Shown: positions 44,540 through 57,246 of the stretch, piece by piece
Layout: every line of letters begins with the position of its first letter
Numbering within the stretch: the first letter of the stretch is position 1
Assembly: GCA_002633005.1 (NCBI GenBank)
Contig: NMRA01001056.1
Span: 1 to 62,374, forward strand
Length of the DNA stretch: 62,374 nucleotides
From: Phoronis australis
Taxonomy: Eukaryota; Phoronida; Phoronidae
Direction: 5' to 3'
Notes under the pieces: model-generated
Seen by the model: only the letters and a program-made list of their open reading frames with translations
Told to the model about the DNA's origin: nothing
The model's database searches: none
Program-made: the position numbers and the translations under genes

Positions 44540-46290
44540 AACAAATATGTATTTTTCATATCTCAACAATAATCCCAAAAATGTGTATTTCGACTGCAAA
44601 ATGATTGATGTCTGTTTTTAAACAGACATCAATCATTAAAAATGTATGAAACAGTATAGTTATTGAATTTCAAAAATAAGGGGCAAATTGGACATGTGAT
44701 TTCCTGCTACCATATTTGCCCTAATAAGCGCCCATGTCCCCTATAAGCGCCCCCCCACGCATTTTTAGACTTCGCTAAAAGAAGCGCCTAGCCCATGAAC
44801 GTGTCATGAGAAAAATGCCTTACCTACTGTTCTAAAATTCTACAGTAACATCTTCAATTTATCAATAAGATTCAACAGTCTTGAAAAAGTCATTGTGTGC
44901 AGAATTTGTGGAGCCTCACCGCTATGTCAGTATTTAGCCATCACTATCCACAGTAGTATAGTAAGTCATTTAGACGCCCCGTTTTGAGGGTCTCGGTCAA
45001 AGGTCATCTATGTGAAAGGAGGTCACGTGGTATAACTGCGATCGGGACACCTACCGGACGGATGTGTCAATGACGTCATGACGTAATAGGTTTAATTGGT
45101 TAGACACCTCGTTTTGCGGCTCCTAGCAACGGATTGAAACAAAAGAGGGATGATAACAAAACGTGAATTACCTTAGTTCGTGTGCGCCGAGTGTCGTTGT
45201 ATTTTGTGTGTTCTGTCTCATCAAAAACAAAGGCAAAAAGGCGATAACCACCCAACCCAACAAAAGATGTCGTGTAAAGTCTAACCCAGGCCCCGACGGT
45301 ACTGTGCGAATCGTACTAATAATAAGAAGCGACCAGCTAACGCAGAACATAAAACCGATAGCGTTTAAACGTGTATTAATGACAAACCAACACTACAAAT
45401 ATCATACGAATATAAAATCATCAAAACGTTCAGTAGGCTATAGCAAATTGTTCAAATGTCCGAATTAAATGTTAAAATCATCAAAACGTTCAGAAAAGTA
45501 GTCTATAGCAAATTGATCAAATGTCTGAATTAAATGTTCAAAGGTCCAGTGGTGACGCCGTCGTCGAAAACTTGTCGTTTGGGATAAAAGTAGGTGAACG
45601 CGCACCTCTCTTGCAGGTAGGTATAGTGTTGGAAATAGTCTGATTAACCAAGAGAGAAAAGAAACTTTTCAGGTTTAACCGAGTATTACTAACGGCATAC
45701 AAAATTGAATAAAGACGGATGAATGCAAAGTGTGACGTCAAGTTTTCGTTCACAAATATAATCAAAGCAACTTATGACTGAGCTTTGAAATATCTTACAT
45801 AATCATCGTGTAAAGTTTGGGCTGTCCCAAACACGTCTGGGCACATACGCGTCGCAAATAAATGATCGTCTATATATGTTGAATACATAAATTTCGCCAA
45901 ACACGCCTTTCTTGATACTCGTTATGTGTATTTCCAACTAAACAACTGGGCCACACACGCGTCGCAAATAAATGATCGCCTATGTATTATTGGGTGCTAC
46001 GCAACGTGTATAGAAACGCCTCAAACGCCGGCAATATAAGTCGACCGAGCACAGAAGACCGATGATACAGACTATTCCGAGATCGGAGTTTGCCAGTTAC
46101 CGGTGAGTTATCCTTTACTTCTCTTAGCCAGAAATTTCGTTTCGTGTACCTGATATACAACCTTTCGTTGATTTGACCAACCGTCCATACTCTATATTTT
46201 ATCTTATAGATAATTTTATTTTTTAAATTTTGTAGGTTAACCATCCTCTGAAGCTGTTTTTCACCCACACTACCTCTGAGGTGAGTTTAT
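44540..46290. other. Mostly unannotated; palindrome and one TIR end inside
   Basis: A perfect 18-bp-arm palindrome lies at 44600-44637. 44704-44770 carries a taccatatttgccctaataa end, then gcgcccatg and gcgccccc phrases, relating it to the GCGCCC TIR elements. The similar phrases agacgccccgttttgaggg and agacacctcgttttgcggc lie at about 44969 and 45103. A 101-codon plus frame at 45163-45468 is basic with no motif; I do not call it a gene. Confidence 0.45.
44600..44637. repeat. Perfect palindrome, 18-bp arms, 2-nt spacer
   Basis: aatgattgatgtctgttt is followed by tt and then the exact inverse. It lies 72 bp beyond the end of copy B. It could be a cruciform, an operator-like site or a foldback relic. 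No function can be read from it. Confidence 0.9.
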
Positions 46291-46295
46291 CGTAA

Positions 46296-47335
46296 ACAAA
46301 CAGCTGCACTTGGGCGAAGTTTGCCGAGTTCGGTCCGACGCCACGTGACGTTGTTTGAATCAGAAGCGAACTTAAAATTATTGCTAACTTAGTTATCATT
46401 GTAGTTAGCACCAGTAGCTACAACAATTTTGTTGTTATTGTCCAATTAAACCCTATCTTTAACGAATATGCTGGGGGTGGACCTTTTCAGCGGGGTCGGG
46501 GGTTCGATCGAACCCCCCGAACCCTCCCCCCCTACTGACTATGGGCCTGTATTATTTATAATAAAAGTAAAAAATGGTGAAGCATTAACTAGATTCTTTA
46601 TTTAATTCAACTGCAATTCAGTCACTATTTCCAAAAGTATTATACACAGTGGTTGGATACCCCCTTCCCCAATGTGGATGCCCGGGTCCGTCGCCACGGT
46701 GGCTGAGCACCATATACAACATCTATGAATAATGAATTCGAACGTGTTTTATATTCACTATGAAGACAAAAAGCGAACAGTTCCATTGCCCGCATATCTG
46801 TGAAAGATTGTCAATCTAACTAAAATGAAAAATTAATAGGACTCGTTGTACCCACGAATCAGTTGTGAATAACATATTCGCAACATGTACAGAATTTTTT
46901 ATCTACGTTACAGCTTTGATAGTTTCCACGAAATCTAACACGACTATACGTACCCAATATCACGTGGTGTTTTTAGCCTTTTTCTAGAACACCATATCGA
47001 ACATAAAAAATACAGACTGTTTCAAAGAGAGGTCAACAGCCGATCTATTGAAGTTCTTCCTCGTACGTAGCACTGATAACGCACCGTTTTCCAGCGCTTC
47101 ACGTAATATTGGGTTTGCCAATTTCAACTTTTGGTAAAACAATGTTCCCCATCTGGCGTAGTTTGGGCGGTTCAGGACAAAGAATACATCTAGCATAGTC
47201 GGGAAAATGTTGATATAGCCACTGAAGTCATTGTTTTTGACGCATCTCTGGAGTTCTGTGTGTGCTCGGTTTGTGAGAAAGACGAAGATTGCCAAAAACT
47301 GACCAGTTTTGCCAAATTTGCCATTAATCACTGTA
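46296..47335 (-). mobile_element. Partial copy C of the large TIR element (~1.0 kb)
   Basis: Matches copy B 42049-43105 nearly base for base, from caaacagctgcacttgggcg to ttgccattaatcactgt. It lacks both terminal arrays. Both ends stop abruptly in unrelated sequence, so this is a truncated piece. It includes the protein remnant at 46984-47331. Confidence 0.75.
46984..47331 (-). pseudogene. NYARW-motif uncharacterised protein remnant (copy C)
   Basis: A 115-codon frame with GKFGKTGQFLAIFVFLTNRA, DVFFVLNRPNYARWGTLFYQ, NPILREALENGALS and NRSAVDLSLKQS. It is the most complete continuous version of the conserved C-terminal half in this window. The first ~25 residues found in copies B and D are cut off by the element's end. 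It ends shortly after LSLKQS, which coincides in all copies with the loss of similarity, so this may mark an old exon border. Confidence 0.55.
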
Positions 47336-49920
47336 CGTAAGCGCGTCGTATGGTTATCGATTATGTCACACTACCATTGTTTTCCTTGTTGCGTCTTTGT
47401 TGGATAAAACAGTGCATATCGTACCTTGCATGCACATCAGTCAGTTACCGATAAATACTTGCCATTATCTTTATCATATAAGAAAGAAAACAAAGTGAAC
47501 TGGATACGTCAATATACCGTTCTCATTGCGACGAGCTTGTGACCTTAACGGTTACCACACCACTTCAGGCTGTGGCGAGTATACATGTAGGTCAAAAATG
47601 ACGAGTAACGTGCAGTGCCTAATTCAGGACGACCAAAGCAATCATAAGTAGATGTAGAAGACTGGCACGCGCGCAAAACCGTTCTTACGATTCCAGCAGT
47701 CCTATAGTTCAATCTTGGTTCATGTTTCAGATTCGACTCAAATAAATACATCCTTTGAAACATGATGGCAGGAAATTATTGAGGATTTGCAAGATAATAT
47801 GGTAACGAGTTGCACTTCCCATAATCTATTAAAACTAAAAGTTAATTAGAAAAATCCCAGATTGGGAGGAAATGCCCTTGGAAAAGCCCAGACAAGAAGT
47901 GAGCACCGAGATTGGTGAATCAGTGTGTGCGTGTCCGATTCGTTAACTTCCATGCCGTTGAAAGCCCTGGGCAAAAACAACAACCCTTGAAATATGGTAT
48001 TGAATTGTGCATCGATTCAAACTAAGTCCTGCACAGGGGAGACAATCCTCACACTCCTGGACCCATGTTTCTGTTCTGATTACGTACGGTACAGCGTTGT
48101 TTTGTTTTTGCATTGAATAGGCAAATCCCGAAATACCCGAGCACCATCTACGATTCGTTCGCTTTCTACCAACAATTATGCGCGTTAGGAGGTGACTCGT
48201 TTCACTTAACTGTTGTGTTTTTGTGCATATCACTATTTTATGCAAATAATACGCCTTTCCTCATTCTGTCCAGTTACAATGCTGGCACGAAAAATTCGAA
48301 AGCTACAGGTGTGTTGTAATAAATTGTCCTCTCGTGTTATTCTCAGCTCAGAAGAGTTTCATAGCCTAAACAGAAACTGGGTCCATCATTCAACTAGTTT
48401 CTCTACCTCCCCAAAATGCGCATTGTTGGCCAGAGGGTATTCTGTTCTCGTGTACCAAAACACATTTCATTAATTTTCACTTTCATAATGTTTCCAAAAT
48501 GAATGTTTTCCCTGATTTTTCTGAAGTGTTTGCACAAATGCACACGAGCCATATAGGAGTAATTTAACATATATTAGCGCATGGGTCAACATACACACAT
48601 CTACACGTACGGTAAATATAAGCATTGCAAATTTAAATACTACTGTTACGTAGCCCAGATATCTAAGTGGGCCAATGTGCCCAGTGGAAACGTCCGCTAT
48701 GACGTAAACACAGTAATCACATCCAGCTCTATTCCTGGAATACGTAAACAACACGGATGTCAGAATTAATAACACAAAACATTACAGTATGAAGTTGATA
48801 TATAGAACAGTTTTGGTTTCTGGAGAATAGGTAGGTTACATCATAGGCGAGAGATTCTCAGGACTAAAACCGTATCAGGCTATAGCATTCTGTTTGCATT
48901 GGTTAGTTCGAGATTTACGTTCTTTTTATTATTGTTGCGCCAACGAAGTTCTAAATAGATTTACTGTAACACGTTTCAAACTGTATCGTTAAGTAATTGC
49001 ACGTGAGACTACAATATTTATATGATTTTTTTTGTCAGTTCTGTTGTGACCTTTGTTTAACAAGGGATTATTGTAATAGTCAGATATTATATGCAGTCTA
49101 TAAGTGTTATTTTTGCAGATGTCGTTTCATTTTGTAGGTAATCAGGGAGGGATCGAGGATTTTTAGTTGGAGGCGGCAGAGTATTAGCCAGGATTTTGAC
49201 CGTCAGATATTTCCAACTCCGAACTGCCAAATGGAATGTGGGAGAGTTTTAGGGTGGGCCATGCCCCCCCTGACCCCCTCTAAATCCGCCACTGGTAATT
49301 ATATAATTTGGTTACGAATCATTTCGTCCCGATAACTTTCTGGTACACGGTAAACACACCCACGCAGCGTTGTGCAAACTAAAGCAGACGTGTTGTTTTA
49401 ATCACTTTTGCTTTTGAATAATCATCAAATCTGAACCCAACAGATTTTCGTCATATTAGCGTTAATTTGACCTCACACTCAAATGGGAAGCACATAAAAT
49501 GGCCAAGACACGGTTAAGGGTAATAGTGGACCGTAAACGTCCTGGTGTCGTCCTGATAGCTCGATGGCTCATTTCCCCCTTCAATGTGGCTGTTGAGATA
49601 GTGGTCATTGATTAACCGGTGACGTTTTATATTCTCAATTACGTGGCAAATAAACGTGTAATGGAGTTAAATAAATTAAATCATGCGTTGACGGCAGGTT
49701 ATTTGATCATTTAAGATGAGACAGTTGCATCTATAGTACGCAAGGCATGCCTGTTAGTACTACCAGCTTACTGTTAAGCGTTTTTAACAGCGGGTAGTAA
49801 TGTAGTTATCTTTTTAGTAAAAATTGTATTGAAAGCAACAAGGATAGCATGAAAACGGAGACGAGGAAGTGGATGACCAAGAATACATGTATAGATAAGA
49901 TTATACGTCAGTCAATGTAC
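47336..49920. other. No recognisable gene
   Basis: AT-rich sequence with short, motif-free frames on both strands. 49240-49300 has the phrase gccatgccccccctgacccc, which looks like a TE border, but no element was delimited. Confidence 0.4.
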
Positions 49921-49924
49921 TAAT

Positions 49925-50205
49925 AACAGTGACATTGACAATAGCAGTGACAGTTATAGAAATAATACTAATAGTAATAGTAATAGTAGTAAAACTAATA
50001 ATAGTAATACAAATAGTAATAGTAGGAGTAGTAATACTAATACTAATAGTAGCATTACTAATAGTATTAGTAATAGTAGTAATAGTAATCGTAATAGTAG
50101 TAATACTAATGGTAGTATTACTAAATGTAATAGCAATAGTAGTAATGGTAATTGTTATAGTAGTAATAGTAATAGTAGTAATAGTAATAATAATAAAATA
50201 ATAAT
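49925..50205. repeat. Trinucleotide microsatellite (TAG/TAA/AGT, imperfect)
   Basis: ~280 bp of aatagtaatagtagtaatac-type repeats. All open frames here (I/V-rich on plus, I/T- or L-rich on minus) are compositional artefacts. Confidence 0.92.
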
Positions 50206-50932
50206 AACAAGAGCGTAGTATAACTAGCACCACTATTATTGTTATGGTTACTGTTATAAATCAATTAAAATTATGTGTACTAAGGAATTTCGATAGTAGA
50301 TCCTATTTTGGTATTGTTGCAAGTAAACTTGAAGCAAGTTCTTGTGAAAATTCAGTTCCTGGTTTCCATGTTGAGGTTCAAGTGGAAAATACATGTACCT
50401 TCTGTCGAAAACAACTTTTGATTAAGACCACCTATTGTAACAAAACTGGTCTTGCCTTGTTCGTTACTCAGTTTCGGAAGAACTTTTCTAGCCAGAGAAG
50501 AACTTGCAGTTCTTTTGAAAAGCGAACACAATGGACAAAAGCACATGAGTAACACACGAACAACACCCGGGATAAGATAACACTCGGGGGATAGCCGCCT
50601 CTGCTTATAAACATAATAAAAACGAATCAATTTGATAGGGAAGCATGTGTCTAAAAGCGAATAATCCCGTAAAATGGCGTCAACTTGCTCCTTTCTTAGA
50701 GTAAAAGTGAACTTGAGAGGACTCGTCAGTCCCGTATTTCTTGAGCCCATGATGCTGGGTGCATAAAATGACCCGCCTGGTTAAGTCGTTATAGTGAGAC
50801 TGATCTCGAACAATAACAAAATACAGAAATCAATTCTTATTAAAGCAAGAAGCAAATTGAAACAGCACATGTGTACGTCGTCAGTGCAGTGTTATTTTTA
50901 ACAGAAGGTGAGTTTACTGTGCCTTTAGTATC
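50206..50932. other. No recognisable gene
   Basis: A minus-strand frame of 132 codons (50352-50750) has two LINE-like phrases at most and no domain that I recognise. No splice evidence. Confidence 0.35.
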
Positions 50933-51205
50933 CCTGGGGTTTGTTTCATGAAAGGGATTTGAGACTTGTGACAGAAATTTGGTCCAACGCTCCTCATTAC
51001 TATTTTAGAAAAATATTTAAATCTCACATGAGCAAAAATGCAGTCTCTGAAAATATACACGAAACGGCTGGTTTCCGAGATACGTTCTATAAATTATTCC
51101 CAGACGGTAATGCGCTCCTAATTATTTGACTAAATTTTTATTCAGCAATGGATTGGGCGCGTAAGACCATGTTTCTTAAATCATTTTCATGAAACGGACC
51201 CTTGG
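50933..51205. mobile_element. Possible MITE with ~33-bp imperfect TIRs
   Basis: ggggtttgtttcatgaaaggg at the left and, on the reverse strand from 51205, agggtccgtttcatgaaaat at the right, each followed by atttgagac or atttaagaa. Length ~270 bp. The 62-codon frame inside is probably chance. The phrase tttcatgaaa also occurs in the 58.5-kb MITE ends. Confidence 0.5.
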
Positions 51206-52564
51206 TGATCAGGCAACCACCATGATTTAAGGAAAATACACGATCATAATATTTAAACCCATTTTGAGTTAAACGTTTCAACCGTTAGTTATTGTGCCCA
51301 ACACGTCGAGGAAGCAGCGGTATGAAGACACATTCAAACAAAACCTTCCTGGTCACCAAGGATTGAGAAAGTCGAATCTTATAGTTATTTATATTTGATA
51401 ACCACTATGAACCTGAAGTTTTAAAAGTCTATTTTATGCCACGTGAAGCTATTGTTTTTTGAGCTGCGCGATTGCTAACCTCTTTAAAAGAAGGACTTTA
51501 ATATCAAACTACTGAGATTTTCAGACTTAGGCAGGGAGTAGGCACATAAACCTCCAATCGTTGCTAGTTGGTTAAACCGATTTACGCGCGGTTTGGTTAA
51601 AACAAGAGTTGCACTATTGTTGACAAGAATGGTTCCCATCGGTACACTAGCCAGTAAACGTGTTTCACGGGTCAACAGACGCGCTCAATTCACAGCGAAG
51701 AAGACTAAAGTTGTCCAAACAAACGCACCTACATGTAACAGCCAGCTACTGTACAGAAAGAATTATGTGCCTCTGCACAGACTGTTTTCGTTACAAGACC
51801 TAAATTTCAAAAGCTAAATATGCCAACAACTGCATAATGTACATGTATGGCGTCGGCGTCATTAATTTTAACCTCCAGTCATAAAGAGCTCAGCCATCTA
51901 TTACGTACATCTATTGTCTTCATATCGCGTTCAAACAAACGCCTGTCAAAAAAACTCGATCACTTTCCACATGCAGTTCGGTAGCTAAAGCGCACGGTCT
52001 TGTGATCTAGCACGTGCAACATGGAAGCGTTAGAGGTTGTTGTTCACCCTCGGATACAGCACCACCATGTAAAAGTGGCCCTGTGACATCAGTGGTGATG
52101 AACAAATACAACTGCATGACATGGGCATCAATGATTTGGACGTGTGTCGTATAAATGGTGCTCAATGAACCACAAAGGTATTGCTGATCGTTGTTTTTTT
52201 GTTTGACACCCTTTAATCTCGTGTGTGTCAAAAAACAGGAATGGAGTAGTTACCTATCGGCGACCTGTTTGTGTTTGAGGACCTGGCTTTCGGGCCCGTC
52301 CTGAGGCGCTTCTGTTCGTCGGGTTACTGGCGAGGTTCTCAAAACGGGTCGTCGACGGGTAACTACTATGTAACGGAGCCAGCTATGACCATTGATCCTG
52401 TCTCGAAGGCATCGAGATTTCTCAATAGGTGTAACAGTATGCTGATGCGTTCTCAACACAGACAATATTATTTCAAAACCAATAGGAATGTTAAAATGTT
52501 ACTTCGTTCTGCTAATCAATGAGACGCCATGCTAGATAAGAAAATACACATAAGAACAACTTAC
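51206..52564. other. Intergenic or intronic sequence downstream of the CCP exon
   Basis: No repeat was identified. On the minus strand, 52250-52465 is an open frame ending at a good donor-like site (gatag|gtaact at about 52252). It could be a further exon of the CCP gene, but no acceptor in a compatible phase was found. Left uncalled. Confidence 0.35.
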
Positions 52565-52753
52565 CCACACAGATGGGCGGCTCTTTGTTCCACTTGCCTC
52601 TGGGGGTGCATGTCGCAATCACGGGCCCGACCAATCGCAGACCGTTGTTACAACGGAAGCTCATTACCCTTCCACCGGAGACCACTCTCGTGTAACCGTT
52701 CTCTAACTTCAACGTCGGGCAGCGAGAACGGGAGCGTGCAAGTCTTCGCATGC
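52565..52753 (-). CDS. CCP/sushi-domain exon (phase 1-1)
   Basis: A 189-bp open exon on the minus strand. The acceptor is a pyrimidine-rich tract (tttttattttatttaag) ending at 52754 and the donor is GTAAGT beginning at 52564. With two bases completing the first codon and one base beginning the last, it is a symmetric 1-1 exon, the standard form of CCP/sushi modules. The product has the CCP pattern: RCPTLKLENGYTRV, VMSFRCNNGLRLVG, then ATCTPRGKWNKEPPICV. That gives four cysteines (two disulfides), the conserved NG, the G before W, and the terminal P-x-C. CCP modules occur in complement regulators, selectins and many invertebrate receptors. No second CCP exon was found nearby, so the rest of the gene is outside the window or far off, and its identity is unknown. 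Confidence 0.8.
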
Positions 52754-52982
52754 CTTAAATAAAATAAAAATGAAATCTCAGTTACTTTTGGCGATATTCA
52801 AAAATCTTTTTTTTTCATTTCCATCGAGAAATATACCTTCAAAACCTTTCCCAAAACAAACTGTAGGCGTCGTCTGAAAGAAATATGAGTGACGCCAAGA
52901 AACCGACCTGATAGGTCTAACGTATTTTTACAGATATTATGTTTTAGTTGAATGCCTGATCTACTCGCCGTTAACGAGGCTC

Positions 52983-53353
52983 CGGTATTTAATCTTTTTG
53001 CTAGAAATTGAACTCGAAGTTATTTTTTGATATTTCGTTTTCTACTTAAATGCAAACTCATAACAATTAAAATGTTTCCGTGCTCGAGTATGCCATGGTT
53101 TCATGGTTTACGTTGATGACTGTAATCTTCCACTTGGTGACCCCAGCATTACAGCTAGAAGTTCGAGTCAGAGCTCAAACTTTTGATTTTTGCTGGAAAT
53201 CTCAAATTTTTACTCGAGTTTGTAGCTCGAATCTCGGAGTGACGAAGTGTGAACTTGAAATGGAAACGCATCTGTCTAAACTATTATGTACTCGAGTATA
53301 GAATTCGAACGGAAAAGGTCAAAAATAATTTAGAGTTCGAGTTCGAGAAGACC
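52983..53353 (+). mobile_element. Diverged free MITE (~370 bp)
   Basis: Fourth copy of the MITE at 15969-16349. The left end cggtatttaatctttttgct and internal phrases aactcgaag, tactcgagtttgtagc and the right end gagttcgagaagaccctgg are recognisable. The divergence is higher than between the other copies. It lies ~230 bp upstream (on the minus strand) of the CCP exon, inside its putative intron. Confidence 0.65.
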
Positions 53354-53914
53354 CTGGCACCAGGGTTTAAGTCGAGTGTTGCAATGTTTGAACTTGGAGC
53401 AGATCTTTGATCTGGAAGTGTACTAGCAAACAAGCCGTAAACTTATATACTTTTCTTACACGGTAGAGATAAAATAGTGAAAAGTATCTGAAACTAATCG
53501 AAACTGTTTCTATGAATCACCAGCCTAGAACTCCAGCAAGCTGGCAAAAAGAGACATCTCGACAACGTGGTTATTAATACTGGTTTGTAAATTACGAGAT
53601 AACCATCTAAGACATTACAGAGTAAACCGAATAAGTAAACATTTATCATTTCTTTTTATTGCCAAGGTAGGGTAGAGTGGGACAAGACGTCAACTAGGGT
53701 GGTGGAACGCCCACTTCAAACTAGTGAGCACGTGCTGTGCACCACGCGCACAAGCGCCCACTTGACTCTTTTCCTAGCTCAACAAGAAGTCGTAAATGCA
53801 TACGTTTGTTGATATTAGTATGGGTTACAGTGCTGGCTTGACGTCCTTTTTAGTAATTTGCCTAGTTACGAATAAGCATGCCACTGATACTTCGGTAGGT
53901 AACTAATGTACAAA
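53354..53914. other. No recognisable gene
   Basis: Unstructured, moderately AT-rich sequence. Confidence 0.4.
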
Positions 53915-54500
53915 ATGTTGTGAAGACAATACGCGTGCCCTTAACCGAAATTGAATTGACAGTGGTAGATTGTATGACATGGTGTCTTAGGAAAAACCTC
54001 CTCCCGTAAGCTGTAAGTCAGAGGCAAGGCGCCCATACATGTAGTAGGCGTTTTGCTAATCCTTTAATTAATTTCCACAACGAAAAATGTGTAAGTTTTG
54101 AATCCATGTGCCTTACAGCAAAATTCGTTATTACAAAGCGAAAACAACAAACGGCAGTGTGGTGACAAGACTGTTAAAGAAACCCTAGAGCTTATTCTAA
54201 GTAGCGCTGTCCTTGTTAAGAGCAATGAGCTATACCTGGTATGAAGACAATACGCGTGCCCTTAACCGAAATTGAATTTACACTGGTAGATTGTATGACA
54301 AGGTGTTCTAGAGAAAACTCTCGTGAGTCAGGTGCAAGGCGTCCATGTTAAGCTTCTTGTCACACTTTGCATAAAACTTCCACAGGTAAAATTGTATCAG
54401 TTTGAGTACATGTACTTTACAGCAATATCCACTATTACAAAGCGAAAATGATCAAAAAGCTTATATTCAAAGTGGCGCTGTCCTTGTTGAAGGCAAGCAA
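53915..54500 (+). repeat. Diverged tandem duplication (~320-bp unit, two copies)
   Basis: gaagacaatacgcgtgccct and the following ~250 bp at 53922 recur at 54242. Shared order: gtggtagattgtatgac, gcaaggcg.ccat, ttacagcaa, attacaaagcgaaaa, gcgctgtccttgtt. The second copy is shortened by deletions. No coding potential. Confidence 0.8.
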
Positions 54501-56872
54501 TGAAGGAGTGTCATTTATGGGATGTTGGGGGAGTGACATCTAGCGGCGGCGAATTTTAGCGTTGAAATGGTCAGTATAATTCCATTTGGTCTATGGTTTT
54601 ATCGTTTGTAATTCGTTGTACACTAACTATCTGCACTAAAAAGAAACAAAACAAAACAAAAAAACAAGTGGTTCCATCTCAAAATATGAACCATAGCACT
54701 GGAATTCAAAGATGGCGTTGCATAAGATTTTACGGTTCATAATCAGTTTGAAGGGCTGAAAAGAGTATTTTGGAGGATAAGTGTAGGTTAGGATAGACTT
54801 CTTGAAGTTATCAGTTATGACCAAGACTATAAAAGTTGTTGTGTTATTGTGGTTTACAATCGCCAATTCCAGCAATGCAGTAGAATATGAAATTGAGGCC
54901 AGTGTCCTTATCGGTTCAATACACTTAGGATATTCGTCTATTTGTCACGTCAAAGCGTAGCGCTGCGGCTGCTGAGGTAGCGCCTAAATTTAAGGGTCCG
55001 TTTTTGGCTTTGAGCCTGAAGGAAACTGCAAACTCTGTGTATTTGACCACCAGAACCGTCTTTATCTTGGTTCTATTACCCGTTTCTGGCGTCATTGCTT
55101 GAGTCGAAGGCAAATTGTGATTTATCGAGGTGAGGCCTGAAAAGATGAGAAGAGGCCAGCTTCTCGAATACAGCGCCTAGTAATCAGAGCTGAAAAGCCA
55201 GTGGAGGTGATAAGTAAGAGATCATTGTCTTCACTCGCACTGTTATGAAAAGTATAATCAATGACAAACTTTATTGTTTTATTTTTAGCTGTTACATAAG
55301 AGTAATATGCCAGAAAACAGTAAGGTGGCACTGAAGAGTTAGGCTGCGGCCGCGGCCAATTTGCACTGCCAATATATTGAAATTTTGGGGTAGGCCAAGT
55401 TTGGGGGCATTTTGTAGGTGGGCATTGCACGTAGGCTCAGTGAATGTGGTTTGTTTGTATTTGTGAACATACTGTGAATAAAAAGGCACTTTCTTGGCTG
55501 TAGCTGCACGCTTCTTCAAGATGGCGACCCCCGGCTGCAATTGTGCATTGTTGGGTAGCGACCGAGAAATTGGCTATGATTTTAGGTATCCCTCAAACAA
55601 GCAAGAATTTCCAAAAAACTACTTGGTTGACAGTACTTTTGGACCACATTTTCGAAATCGGTAGGAAATTTGCTTTCAGACTCTAATTTTGGTTTTAGTC
55701 GTGCATCGGCAGGGAAGTGGTGTTTTTTGGGTGAAAAGTGCCGACTTTGCATTTTTTGCCCTTATTTTTCTTAGTCTAGCTTGTTTTTTAGTGGGAATGA
55801 AATGGTCAAAAATACAAGAGAGAATGAAGTTTCTGTGCTCATCTGCAGGGCTTTTTAAGTGAAATAATTTAAAACATGACATTCTTTGCATCCTGTTTTT
55901 GACAGAGTGAAGAAAACGTGACAAATCAAGTGATGTGTGTTTTGCTGGGCAAAACCCAGTAAGAACTGTTCTGTGCCTCCTAAACACCGGTTTTGTCGGC
56001 CATTTTTTCCGCCATCTTGAAAAACCGACTTCCGCCACTCCGATTTCGGTAGATTTTTTCTGACACCGAGGAATGTTTGAAGATGCCATTTATGCAAAAA
56101 AAACTTCTGTTGCATTTTTTTCTAGGTTGGGCCCTCAGGAGCCCTAGAATGACTGGACTATTGGTTGACTGCGATTGTTTCGTGACTTTCTGTCTGCGGG
56201 TCTCCAATTGCGGTTTGAGGAACTGTCATGTTTTATTAATTCCACTGTTATAGAAATCTACTGAAAATGTTCATCATACCTTTACCAGTAAGAGAAAAGT
56301 CTCAATTTGACAAAAACGCTTATAGAAAAGGCAAAAGTGTCGCCAAAAAACCGCGAGTATTTGCACTCTGTCTTATCTAAACACGTTTCGCCTCAAGCAA
56401 AGCGTCCAATTTTTTAAAGTCGTTAATTCCTACTTGTGGGAAATAACTGTGCAAATCAGTTCGCGGTAATTGAATAGGAAACTGGGAGAGAGAGTCAAAC
56501 TCAATAGTTACTACATGAATTTTTAAAGTTCATCGAGAAAAGAAATAATGGGACGTTTATCGCTTTGCTAGGTTGTCTTGCTGTCTGCAAATTCAGATAA
56601 ATTACACGTACTGCTCTCAGATTGAGGTGTTGGCACTTTTCATGGGAAATGATATTTAGAATTAACTCACGGTTTGCAGGTCTGCTTTCGTTTGTTTGTA
56701 AATTAAGATTGGCCACAGTTGTTTATAGAAATAATGTTATCGCCTAAGCGTCAAAACCACACGACTGCAATTCCGGCCACAACGCACGTGTTCTCTTATA
56801 TATTGCACAAATTGTTTGTTTACGAAAGTTTGTCGATGAAAAGTTGATAAATTTTGTGACAAGTTTTCTCCG
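54501..56872. other. No recognisable gene
   Basis: Includes minus-strand frames 55122-55430 and 55676-56089 with no recognisable motif and a short plus frame near 55520. Some frames are mildly basic or proline-rich, but no splice-bounded exon or family match was seen. Confidence 0.4.
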
Positions 56873-57246
56873 GGCGTTAAGTAAGCACAACGTTTTTTAG
56901 TTTACAATATTCCTCCCCGCTAATATACTAAAGAAAATGCGTCTATCGAGAGGTTTTGATCGATTTTACAAATGTTAGTTAACTGTACGGAGAGCCTGGG
57001 TGAACATCCAATTCATGAAGTTTAGACGGCGCTGGGAATAAATTGCGGTAAGTCTTACTGAAACTAAAAACAGATGTGGGGGACATTTGGTATTCAGTGA
57101 TAATCACGAAGCACAACATTTCGGTTGCGAAGCAGTAGCTATATACATTTTGATTACATTTTAAGATACGTGTAACCTTCAAGTGAAACCAATGACTATT
57201 AATGTTTCGGTCAAAGCACATAGGTATCGTAATCAGTATTAGTGAC
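56873..57246 (+). repeat. 375-bp duplicated segment, first copy
   Basis: From ccgggcgttaagtaagcaca to aatcagtattag it is ~97% identical by eye to 61928-62303, direct orientation, 5 kb apart. The minus-strand frame across it is found in both copies but has no domain; it follows from the duplication. Confidence 0.85.

Noticed and set aside
45163-45468. 101-codon basic plus-strand ORF
   Set aside because: No recognised motif, no splice signals, and overlapping minus frame of similar quality.
49925-50205. Long hydrophobic frames on both strands (60-110 codons)
   Set aside because: They are translations of an imperfect TAG/TAA/AGT microsatellite, so composition alone creates them.
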